Source: a virus. Taken from it: 44,575 nucleotides of DNA. Both the position numbers and the translations under genes were made by a program. The notes below the pieces were generated by a model. That model worked only from the letters and a program-made list of their open reading frames with translations. It did no database searches and had not been told where the DNA came from. Location: positions 1 to 44,575 of the IMG/VR virus record IMGVR_UViG_3300030106_000940; one strand, written 5' to 3'. Shown here one piece after another: positions 8,223 through 14,231 of the stretch (the first letter of the stretch is position 1; the number at the start of each line of letters is the position of its first letter).

Positions 8223-9128
8223 ATGACAGACGAAACAGTAGTCGGTACAACCGATCCGATTAAAAAGGTTGTGAGCATGGGTGATCGTAGATATGACACT
8301 CAAAAAACCATTGAAGATGAAGAAAAAGAGCTTGAAGAGTTAATTGAACAGCAAAAAGAAGAAGCTGAGAAAGACGAACGAGCAGCTAAAATTGTTGAAC
8401 AAGAATTACTAGAACCAGATAGTGCTGAAGAAAAAACTTTTAAAAAGCGATATGGTGATTTACGTAGACATACACAAAAGCAACAGAAAGAGCATGAAGA
8501 AAAAATAGCGGCCTTGCAAAGTCAACTGGATACGGCAACAAAAACACAAATTAAACTTCCAAAGACTGAGACAGAACTAGAAGCTTGGTCGCAAGAATAC
8601 CCAGATGTAGCTGCTATTATTGAAACCATTGCGATCAAAAAGTCAAAGGAACAATCTAAAGACTTAGAAAAGCGCATGGATGAAATTAACCAGCTACAGT
8701 CTACTGCCAAGCGAGAAAAGGCAGAAGCAGAGTTGCTTTCACTGCACCCTGATTTTGAGGAAATTAGAGCTACTGACGACTTTCATAACTGGGCAGAAGC
8801 ACAGCCAAAGTGGGTACAAGATGCTCTATATGAAAATGAAACCGATGCTCGATCTGCCGCTAGAGCCATTGATTTGTACAAGGTAGACCAAGGCAATCAA
8901 AGTTCATCTAAAACGAACACTAAGAAAGCTAATACGAAGGACGCCGCAAGAGCCGTAAATACAAAAGCAGCTAAGGCCGCTCCTGAAACAAGCACAGATA
9001 GTGGCAAATGGAAAGAATCTACTGTAGAGGGAATGTCCTCTCAGCAATATGAAAAACATGCAGAGTCGATAATGGAAGCAATTCGCTCTGGTGAGTTTAT
9101 CTACGATATTTCAGGAAGTGCAAGATAA
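8223..9128 (+). CDS. Head scaffolding protein
   Basis: This 301-residue, strongly charged, almost wholly helical protein lies between the portal-side genes and the major capsid gene, the classic place for a scaffold. Residues about 30-110 are Glu/Lys/Gln-rich coiled coil (KRYGDLRRHTQKQQKEHEEK), residues 150-185 form another, and a Lys/Ala-rich linker precedes a short conserved-looking C-terminus (SSQQYEKHAESIMEAIRSGEF). Phage scaffolds bind coat protein through the C-terminal helix and leave the head after assembly. The start has a good site (TTGGAGAG). Sequence motifs are weak in this family, so the call leans on composition and synteny. Confidence 0.75.
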   Translation: MTDETVVGTTDPIKKVVSMGDRRYDTQKTIEDEEKELEELIEQQKEEAEKDERAAKIVEQELLEPDSAEEKTFKKRYGDLRRHTQKQQKEHEEKIAALQSQLDTATKTQIKLPKTETELEAWSQEYPDVAAIIETIAIKKSKEQSKDLEKRMDEINQLQSTAKREKAEAELLSLHPDFEEIRATDDFHNWAEAQPKWVQDALYENETDARSAARAIDLYKVDQGNQSSSKTNTKKANTKDAARAVNTKAAKAAPETSTDSGKWKESTVEGMSSQQYEKHAESIMEAIRSGEFIYDISGSAR

Positions 9129-9141
9129 CTACATTTTTTCC

Positions 9142-9169
9142 TTGACTTTTTTAATATTTTAGGTAGAAT
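9142..9169 (+). promoter_or_regulatory. Sigma70-like promoter for the capsid gene
   Basis: TTGACT at 9142-9147 and TAGAAT at 9164-9169 are separated by 16 bases; each box matches the bacterial sigma70 consensus at five of six positions. The promoter lies 14 bases after the scaffold stop and drives the major capsid gene after a long leader. The surrounding bases (CTTGACTT and TAnAATGG) are shared with the minus-strand promoter near 36.8 kb. Confidence 0.75.
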
Positions 9170-9175
9170 GGTAAT

Positions 9176-9372
9176 ATAACTAGGCCCACAGGTTGTGCAA
9201 CCCTAGAATATATAAGTAAAAAACTTTTTTGCAACCCAGCGATATGGCCGATAACAGGCTGATCACCTGTCTATCCTACCCCCTAGAACTGGCCCGTAAA
9301 AGTTATGTCCTGAAGTATAGAATTACAACTATACTTGTGGGCCTTGTTGCCCACTTAGTACGAAAAAGGAGA
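9176..9372 (+). promoter_or_regulatory. Structured 5' leader of the major capsid mRNA
   Basis: The 252-base gap before the capsid gene holds no ORF but several inverted repeats. An imperfect stem lies at 9180-9206, close to the predicted transcript 5' end. ACAGG/CCTGT pair at 9254-9258 and 9266-9270. An 8-bp stem AAGTATAG/CTATACTT pairs 9313-9320 with 9329-9336, and a 6-bp stem GTGGGC/GCCCAC pairs 9337-9342 with 9349-9354. The Shine-Dalgarno AAGGAG follows at 9366-9371. GGCCCACA at 9183-9190 could instead pair with TGTGGGCC at 9336-9343, which would open the last hairpin. A role in mRNA stability or translation control is inferred. Confidence 0.55.
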
Positions 9373-9380
9373 TTTTAATC

Positions 9381-10454
9381 ATGGCTTTTAAACGTGCTGC
9401 AGGGTATAACAACTTACCTAATGGTAATTTTAGCCCTGTAATTTACTCTAAGCAGGTCCAGCTTGCGTTCCGCAAGGGTTCTGTTGCAGAGGATATTACC
9501 AATAATGATTATTTTGGTGATATTGCAAACTTTGGTGATACTGTCCGTATTATCAAGGAGCCTGAGATCACGGTCAAGTCTTATGCCCGTGGTACTCAAA
9601 TCTCGCCACAAGACCTCGATGATGAAGATTTTCAGCTTGTCGTTGACCAAGCTAATTACTTCGCATTTAAGGTTGATGACATCGAAGAAGCACATTCACA
9701 TGTGAACTTTCAGAACGTAGCGTCTGATCGTGCAGGCTACCGCCTTAAGGATCAGTATGACGCAGAAGTTCTAGGCTACCTCTCTGGTTTTGCTCAGGCT
9801 TCTATCAGCGCAGTTGCCAGTACCGCTAATACTACGGTTTCTGGTACCAAGGCTGTTTCGACTGCTGGTTCCGACGAACTGCTTTCTTCCATGCAGCTTA
9901 AGAAGGGTGACTTTGGTAACATTACCACCTCTTCGGCAGGCACGCACTCTATTCCCGTTACGGCTCGTTTGCCGGGGGCAAGTGCGCTTCCTACAGCTAC
10001 TGCATCACCTAATATGGTTGTGGCAAGAATGGCTCGACTCTTGGACACGCAGTTTGTGGACAAGGATAATCGGTGGCTCGTTATTTCACCACACTTTATG
10101 GAAGTGCTGATGGATGAGGACTCCCGACTTCTCAACCAGGACTTTGGCGAGGCCGGTGGCCTTCGCAATGGTCTTGCACTAAATAATCTTTACGGCTTTA
10201 GGGTTTATGTTTCTAACAACCTTCCTGCTGTTGGCACTGGTCCAGGTACCTCTGGTACTGCGAATCAGAACTCCAACTATGGTGTGATTGTTGGTGGACA
10301 TAATTCTGCTATTGCAACCGCAAGCCAGATCACTAAGACGGAAACGTATCGTGATCCTGATAGCTTTGCTGACATCGTGCGTGGTATGCACCTTTATGGT
10401 CGTAAGATTCTACGACCTGAAGCAATTGCCACAGCGAAATACAATATAGCATAG
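9381..10454 (+). CDS. Major capsid protein
   Basis: The 357-residue coat protein forms the head shell, presumably with an HK97-type fold. The N-terminal half has the pattern FGDTVRIIKEPEITVKSYARG followed by a hydrophobic/acidic strand (QLVVDQANYFAFKVDDIEEA), which I associate with P22/T7-class phage coat proteins. Later come RWLVISPHFMEVLMDEDSR and a C-terminal strand FADIVRGMHLYGRKILRPEA. The gene has its own promoter, a structured leader and a strong Shine-Dalgarno site (AAGGAG, nine bases from ATG), as expected for the most abundant virion protein. Base composition is somewhat richer in C than in its neighbours, consistent with high expression. The next gene follows after a 13-base gap with AGGAGG. 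Confidence 0.85.
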   Translation: MAFKRAAGYNNLPNGNFSPVIYSKQVQLAFRKGSVAEDITNNDYFGDIANFGDTVRIIKEPEITVKSYARGTQISPQDLDDEDFQLVVDQANYFAFKVDDIEEAHSHVNFQNVASDRAGYRLKDQYDAEVLGYLSGFAQASISAVASTANTTVSGTKAVSTAGSDELLSSMQLKKGDFGNITTSSAGTHSIPVTARLPGASALPTATASPNMVVARMARLLDTQFVDKDNRWLVISPHFMEVLMDEDSRLLNQDFGEAGGLRNGLALNNLYGFRVYVSNNLPAVGTGPGTSGTANQNSNYGVIVGGHNSAIATASQITKTETYRDPDSFADIVRGMHLYGRKILRPEAIATAKYNIA

Positions 10455-10467
10455 AGGAGGTATTACA

Positions 10468-11001
10468 ATGGCAACTTTTGATATGACACTAAAATCAACC
10501 ACTGGCGTAAGTGCCGACTCTATTGCAACTTTGCAAGCTACTCGTCGAGGAAGTGCTATGAGAATGGTCGATGCTATTCTCGACATCGACGCTCTTGCTG
10601 CAGATGGCTATAGTTGTACTAATGGTGATATTTTCCAGCTTCTAGAAATTCCTGCAAATACTTTTGTGTTGTTTGCTGGAGCGGAAGTTCTTAAAGCCTT
10701 TGATGGTAGTTCCCCAACAGTAGATATTGATTTTGCTGAAGGTGATGACATCATCGATGGTGGAGATGTTACCTCAACAGGTATTCTCGCTGAAGGAACA
10801 AACGGTCAGGCCAATGATGTTATTACTGGTGCTGACTCTTTGTGGGAATGTTTTGTAACCACTACCGACACGATTGATGTTAAGCTCATTGCTTCATCTG
10901 CTGACGTTACTGAAGGAAGGCTGCGAGTTTACGCATGTCTTGTTGATGTAAATGGTTATGCAGAAGAGGCGGATGAAGTTGATCGAGATCAGCTTGCGTA
11001 G
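10468..11001 (+). CDS. Capsid-associated structural protein (decoration-like)
   Basis: This 177-residue acidic, beta-rich protein lies directly downstream of the coat gene and has a near-ideal ribosome site (AGGAGG, about nine bases before ATG). No enzyme motifs are visible. The sequence alternates hydrophobic strands and Asp/Thr-rich turns (IDFAEGDDIIDGGDVTSTG), ending in a strand VYACLVDVNGYAEEADEVD. Position and translation strength fit a head decoration or cement protein co-expressed with coat, but the family is not recognised and a minor head protein is equally possible. A GC-rich hairpin follows the stop. Confidence 0.6.
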   Translation: MATFDMTLKSTTGVSADSIATLQATRRGSAMRMVDAILDIDALAADGYSCTNGDIFQLLEIPANTFVLFAGAEVLKAFDGSSPTVDIDFAEGDDIIDGGDVTSTGILAEGTNGQANDVITGADSLWECFVTTTDTIDVKLIASSADVTEGRLRVYACLVDVNGYAEEADEVDRDQLA

Positions 11002-11009
11002 TTAATGAT

Positions 11010-11039
11010 TGGTGGGAGGGGGTAATACCCCTCTCACTA
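11010..11039 (+). promoter_or_regulatory. GC-rich hairpin after the decoration-like gene
   Basis: GTGGGAGGGG at 11012-11021 pairs with CCCCTCTCAC at 11028-11037 over a six-base loop, with one G-U pair; two more pairs extend it outward. No U-run follows (TATCTAAC), so it is not a standard intrinsic terminator. It could block 3' exonucleases and so stabilise the capsid transcript, or attenuate read-through into the tail genes. Confidence 0.6.
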
Positions 11040-11059
11040 TCTAACGTAAAAGGGAACAA

Positions 11060-11995
11060 ATGGCAAATTCATTTTTAACATATACAAATGATGTATTAGT
11101 AAAACTAAATGAAGTGAAACTTACTTCAACTGATTTTACGGATGATCGTGGTATTCAAACACAAGCAAAAAATGCTGTAAACCAAGCGATCCGCTACATT
11201 AACCAGCGAGAGTTTAATTGGCCGTTTAATCATGCTACTGCTAGTCAAACTTTAACTGCTGGCGTTGTAAGTTATGCTTTGCCATCAAATACTAAGCATG
11301 TAGATTACGCTACGGCACGAATTAGAAAAAGTGAAAGCTTAGGCAATGATGCTAGAGCGTTATCGTTTTTAGATTATCACGAATATTTAGAATTGCATAT
11401 AAAGCAAGAAGATGATACTGTAACAACTACATTAAGTAGTGGTATTGATGATGATGACACTACTATATCTGTTGCTGATGCTTCATCGTTTGATTCAACA
11501 GGCACGATTATTATTAATACAGAGAATATAACGTATACTGGCACAACTTCAACATCGTTCACGGGAGCAACAAGAGGCGCAGAAAGCACAACTGCAGCCA
11601 GCCATTCAACCGGAGCTACTGTTGCTCAGATTGACGCAGGCGGAATCCCCACTCACATATTTAGAAAACCAGATAATACGTATGGACTTTGGCCTTTTCC
11701 GAATAAAGCATACACTTTATCTTTTGATTATTTCACGCACCCAAGTTCAGACTTATCTGCTCATGGAGACACAACAACGATTCCTGATAGATTTGGTCAT
11801 GTAATTGTAGATGGAGCAGTTGCGTATGCTTATTTGTATAGGAGTGAAGTCCCGCTGTATGAGCGCAGTTTTGCGCTATTTCAGGAAGGCATAAAGAATA
11901 TGCAAACCTTACTTATTAACCGGCATGATTACGTGCGATCTACTTATATTCCAAGATCAATCAGTTCTGTCTATACAAGTTCATCGTCATTTTAA
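11060..11995 (+). CDS. Head-tail adaptor/neck protein with beta-rich insertion
   Basis: This 311-residue protein follows the capsid genes where podophages carry the neck adaptor. The N-terminus is helical (QTQAKNAVNQAIRYINQREFNW), followed by strands and a C-terminal helical part (RFGHVIVDGAVAYAYLYR...ALFQEGIKNM). Residues about 115-190 form an inserted domain with the pattern TTISVADASSFDSTGTIII, ENITYTG and TGATRGAES...AASHSTGATV. I recognise this as a recurrent small beta-domain in phage tail and neck proteins, often surface-exposed. Removing it leaves a size typical of phage adaptors. The call is inferred from order and fold pattern rather than from a catalytic motif. Confidence 0.65.
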   Translation: MANSFLTYTNDVLVKLNEVKLTSTDFTDDRGIQTQAKNAVNQAIRYINQREFNWPFNHATASQTLTAGVVSYALPSNTKHVDYATARIRKSESLGNDARALSFLDYHEYLELHIKQEDDTVTTTLSSGIDDDDTTISVADASSFDSTGTIIINTENITYTGTTSTSFTGATRGAESTTAASHSTGATVAQIDAGGIPTHIFRKPDNTYGLWPFPNKAYTLSFDYFTHPSSDLSAHGDTTTIPDRFGHVIVDGAVAYAYLYRSEVPLYERSFALFQEGIKNMQTLLINRHDYVRSTYIPRSISSVYTSSSSF

Positions 11996-12008
11996 ATAGG
12001 AGAAAACT

Positions 12009-12308
12009 ATGACACAGATACCACAAGGAAACAATATGTTCTGGGATGTACAGTCGGCAGTAACGGTTGGCTCGACAGCAGGCGGAACTAATGTTTCAAG
12101 TTATAATTTAGTAACGATGCATCTAGACGGTGAGATTTATGTAAACTTTGGCGCTTCCAGCACGGCTGCGGTAAGCACTGCTAACGATGTTAAGTTGGCT
12201 GCAGGGTTGCATTCTCTTACCGTACCAAAACAAGCAGGCAATTCACAATATTTGAATTACGCCAGAGTTGGTGGAACAGATGTAACGATGCGTCTCGTAT
12301 TGGCTTAG
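12009..12308 (+). CDS. Small structural protein, unrecognised
   Basis: This 99-residue protein is rich in Ser, Thr, Ala and Val and probably all beta. It has an aromatic N-terminus (NNMFWDVQSAV) and a terminal strand YARVGGTDVTMRLVLA. It has a clear Shine-Dalgarno site (AGGAGAAAACT before ATG) and is followed by another after its stop, so it sits in a chain of well-translated virion genes. I do not recognise the family. Position between the adaptor and the duplicated structural genes suggests a minor head, neck or tail component. Confidence 0.6.
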   Translation: MTQIPQGNNMFWDVQSAVTVGSTAGGTNVSSYNLVTMHLDGEIYVNFGASSTAAVSTANDVKLAAGLHSLTVPKQAGNSQYLNYARVGGTDVTMRLVLA

Positions 12309-12319
12309 GAGGACATTTG

Positions 12320-12805
12320 ATGACTCTATTATCAGGGCTAATTCAACAAAATGTCGATAGGCATACAAGGGATCTTGTTACACTAACCGCAACTGCTTCT
12401 ATTACTACAGCAGATCATGCAGGTAGAACCCTCCTTATGGGAGAAGTTGGAGGAGACGCTGCTGCTACCTTTACTCTGCCTGCTGCAACCGGCACAGGTA
12501 GTGTATTTAAATTTGTTGTTTCTGTTGTAAATACCTCAAATTATTTAATTAAAGTGGCTGACGCCACAGACACCATAGACGGTCAGATTGTAATTACTGA
12601 TGCAGATGGGACGGATGCTGGTTCAATGGTAACGGCTGCTGCTTCGGATACAATTACACTTAATGGCACGACAACTGGTGGAGGAGCTATAGGTGATTAT
12701 GTTGAGTTAATTGACATAGCATCTAATCAATATACCGTAAGCGGTATGGTGACATGTGCTGCAGGTTCTAATATTGCAACCATGTTTAGTGCTACTGTTT
12801 CTTAG
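12320..12805 (+). CDS. Structural protein, copy 1 of a duplicated pair
   Basis: This 161-residue Ala/Thr/Gly-rich beta protein shares a long segment with the gene at 13036: RDLVTLTATA, ADHAGR.LLMGEVGGDAA, ATFTLPAATG and VSVVNTSNY.IKVADATDTI, followed by DTITLNGTTTGG and LIDIASNQY. The shared part covers about residues 17-160, so the two genes are paralogues. A TTG lies one codon upstream, but ATG 12320 has the better spacing (seven bases) from GGAGG at 12308-12312, so I chose it. The function is not known; the domain looks like a virion surface or tail-fibre-type beta domain. A palindrome and the pqqA-like gene follow. Confidence 0.7.
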   Translation: MTLLSGLIQQNVDRHTRDLVTLTATASITTADHAGRTLLMGEVGGDAAATFTLPAATGTGSVFKFVVSVVNTSNYLIKVADATDTIDGQIVITDADGTDAGSMVTAAASDTITLNGTTTGGGAIGDYVELIDIASNQYTVSGMVTCAAGSNIATMFSATVS

Positions 12806-12812
12806 TAGCGTA

Positions 12813-12827
12813 TTAAGTTTAACTTAA
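12813..12827. promoter_or_regulatory. Perfect 15-base palindrome just upstream of the pqqA-like gene
   Basis: TTAAGTT-T-AACTTAA is an exact inverted repeat with seven-base arms. It ends three bases before the Shine-Dalgarno site of the PqqA-like gene. The one-base centre is too tight for the full RNA stem (six pairs with a three-base loop are possible), so a DNA operator is as likely as an RNA hairpin. No clear -35/-10 pair was found around it. Confidence 0.5.
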
Positions 12828-12843
12828 AGAAAGGAGTAGTACT

Positions 12844-12921
12844 ATGTCTTGGAATGCACCAAAGATTACCGAAGTTTGTGTCGGTATGGAAATTAATTGC
12901 TACGCTTGTGCAGAACTTTAA
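12844..12921 (+). CDS. pqqA: PqqA-like coenzyme PQQ precursor peptide
   Basis: This 25-codon gene encodes a peptide with all the visible hallmarks of PqqA: a start of MSWNAPK, a central EVCVGMEIN, and Glu16 and Tyr20 with exactly three residues between them (E-I-N-C-Y). In known PqqA these two residues are cross-linked by the radical-SAM enzyme PqqE with PqqD and become pyrroloquinoline quinone. From memory it is closest to alphaproteobacterial peptides such as that of Gluconobacter (MAWNTPK..., GAEINSYVCG), which share the WN.PK start and a Cys two residues after the Tyr. Cys12, Cys19 and Cys22 are noteworthy. The Shine-Dalgarno AAGGAG (12831-12836, seven bases from ATG) is ideal. No pqqB-E gene is seen here, so host enzymes would be needed. 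The gene lies between two paralogous virion genes, like a moron. Confidence 0.8.
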   Translation: MSWNAPKITEVCVGMEINCYACAEL

Positions 12922-12962
12922 TTACTGCGAATCGTAGTTTCTAACAATTAACTATATGGAGA

Positions 12963-13001
12963 AGGGGTATATGGCACACTTACTATGTGTCATATATCCC
13001 T
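12963..13001 (+). terminator. Strong hairpin after the pqqA-like gene (terminator-like, no U-tract)
   Basis: The arms AGGGGTATATG (12963-12973) and CATATATCCCT (12991-13001) pair over 11 bp with one G-U. A further four pairs (ACAC/GTGT) follow after a two-base bulge, closing a seven-base loop. It is the strongest hairpin in this gap. The following bases (CCCATTTATAATTT) are AT-rich but not a U-run, so it may be a weak terminator or an mRNA 3'-end stabiliser. The 114-base gap holds nothing else I can support. Confidence 0.55.
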
Positions 13002-13035
13002 CCCATTTATAATTTAGCTAAGAAAGGAATAGATA

Positions 13036-13620
13036 ATGGCTAGTTTTAAAATGACACAAGGGATTTCTCGTGTTCCTGAAGATGTCTTTGTTGAAGATGG
13101 CATGACAGTCACTTCAGGCGGTCTAACCGTAACGGCTGGTGGCCTAACGGTTACTGCGGGTACTACTACTCTTGGAGGATCATTTATCCGGGATTTGGTT
13201 ACGCTAACTGCAACCGCAACACTGACAAATGCCGATCATGCAGGACGGATTCTGCTAATGGGCGAAGTTGGTGGTGATGCAGCGGCTACCTTTACGCTTC
13301 CTGCTGCAACGGGTTCTGGTGCAGAATTTCAATTTATTGTCTCAGTTGTTAATACATCCAACTATGTAATTAAGGTTGCTGATGCTACTGATACGATTGA
13401 CGGTTCTGTTACTCTTCATCAAGATAGTGCCACTACAGTGGCTACGTTTAATACTGCCTCTGATTCGGATACCATTACGTTGAACGGTACTACGACAGGT
13501 GGTGTTTCTATTGGTGATGAAATTACTCTTATTGATATTGCTTCTAACCAGTATATGGTTAAGGGTATCCTAACTGCGAGTGGAACGGAAGCTACTCCAT
13601 TTAGTGCCAGCGTTTCTTAA
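13036..13620 (+). CDS. Structural protein, copy 2 of the duplicated pair
   Basis: This 194-residue paralogue of the gene at 12320 has an added N-terminus. Residues 1-50 include the repeats GGLTVTAGGLTVTAG and a short strand typical of fibre-like beta structures, and from RDLVTLTATA onward the protein follows the other copy almost residue by residue, including MGEVGGDAAATFTLPAATG and NTSNYVIKVADATDTIDG. The DNA of the shared part differs at many synonymous sites, so the duplication is old or the codons were driven apart. It has a Shine-Dalgarno site (AAAGGAA). It may be a virion surface or tail protein; the function is not known. Confidence 0.7.
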   Translation: MASFKMTQGISRVPEDVFVEDGMTVTSGGLTVTAGGLTVTAGTTTLGGSFIRDLVTLTATATLTNADHAGRILLMGEVGGDAAATFTLPAATGSGAEFQFIVSVVNTSNYVIKVADATDTIDGSVTLHQDSATTVATFNTASDSDTITLNGTTTGGVSIGDEITLIDIASNQYMVKGILTASGTEATPFSASVS

Positions 13621-13629
13621 TGGGTTAGG

Positions 13630-13660
13630 CGACTGCTATTACCTATACGAATAGTAGTCG
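13630..13660 (+). promoter_or_regulatory. Intergenic hairpin (11-bp stem)
   Basis: CGACTGCTATT at 13630-13640 pairs with AATAGTAGTCG at 13650-13660 around a nine-base loop, with one G-U pair. No U-tract follows. Like the hairpins after the decoration-like and pqqA-like genes, it fills the gap between two virion genes and may set mRNA segment stability or partial termination. Confidence 0.6.
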
Positions 13661-13682
13661 TTGTGATTAGCAGGAAGGGCCT

Positions 13683-13868
13683 ATGAAAAAATTAACGGAT
13701 AAACAAAAAGAACTTTTAAAACTTCACCGTAAGCCCCATAAAAATAAACAGGGGAAAACGGTTCCAGGGCATACGGAAAAACATATGAAAGCAATGAAAG
13801 TTGCTATGGAAGAAGGTGTGTCTTTTGATAAAGCACACACGATTGCGTTAAAAATATTTGGCAAGTAG
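13683..13868 (+). CDS. Small basic protein, conserved-looking
   Basis: This 61-residue Lys/His-rich protein opens with LTDKQKELLKLHRKPHKNKQGK and continues with GHTEKHMKAMKVAMEEGVSFDKAHTIALKIFGK. The first half is basic and could bind nucleic acid; the second is a helix pair. I recall similar short proteins in marine phages but no assigned function. The ribosome site (AGGAAGG) is good. It interrupts a run of acidic beta-rich virion proteins, so it may be a regulatory or DNA-associated protein rather than a structural one. Confidence 0.6.
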   Translation: MKKLTDKQKELLKLHRKPHKNKQGKTVPGHTEKHMKAMKVAMEEGVSFDKAHTIALKIFGK

Positions 13869-13883
13869 AAAGGATACCTTCAG

Positions 13884-14225
13884 GTGGCTGTAAGGTTAAA
13901 AAATGCTGGGGTATCGTTGACTGGGACAAGCTTAACTGCAGTCTACACTTGCCCAGCTAATTTTACCGCACGAGTTCGAGAGATCTTTATTACGAATGTT
14001 GATGGCAGTAATGCTGCCGACATTACACTTTCTTGGACTGATACATCAGCTAGTGCCACCTATTCGTTGTTAAGCACCCTTAGTGTTGCAGCGGATAATA
14101 TTTATCGGATTGATAATGCAAACATTATGTTAGAGGCAGGGGATATTTTAAAAGCACAAGCTGGTGCTGCAAATGATCTTATGGTTTCTGCATTTGTTGA
14201 AGAAGAAATTACCTTAGCGAGTTAG
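13884..14225 (+). CDS. Small virion protein, unrecognised
   Basis: This 113-residue beta-rich protein starts at GTG 13884, with AAAGGA about nine bases upstream. The sequence (AVYTCPANFTARVREIFITNVDGSNAADITLSW...) alternates strands and Asn/Ser turns, a pattern common in phage head-to-tail or tail accessory proteins of marine phages. There are no catalytic residues. It is six bases from the tail hub gene. A minor tail or neck component is inferred from position only. Confidence 0.6.
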   Translation: MAVRLKNAGVSLTGTSLTAVYTCPANFTARVREIFITNVDGSNAADITLSWTDTSASATYSLLSTLSVAADNIYRIDNANIMLEAGDILKAQAGAANDLMVSAFVEEEITLAS

Positions 14226-14231
14226 TAAAAT

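Noticed and set aside
9129-9380. tRNA gene in the long gap before the capsid gene
   Set aside because: Stems are present, but there is no T-loop GTTCnAnnC, no cloverleaf order and no CCA; the region is better read as a leader.
9794-10168. Minus-strand frame of 124 codons under the capsid gene
   Set aside because: The sense frame is clearly the major capsid gene; the antisense product has biased composition and no start signal.
12317-12319. TTG start one codon before ATG 12320
   Set aside because: ATG 12320 has better spacing from GGAGG and is the stronger start codon.
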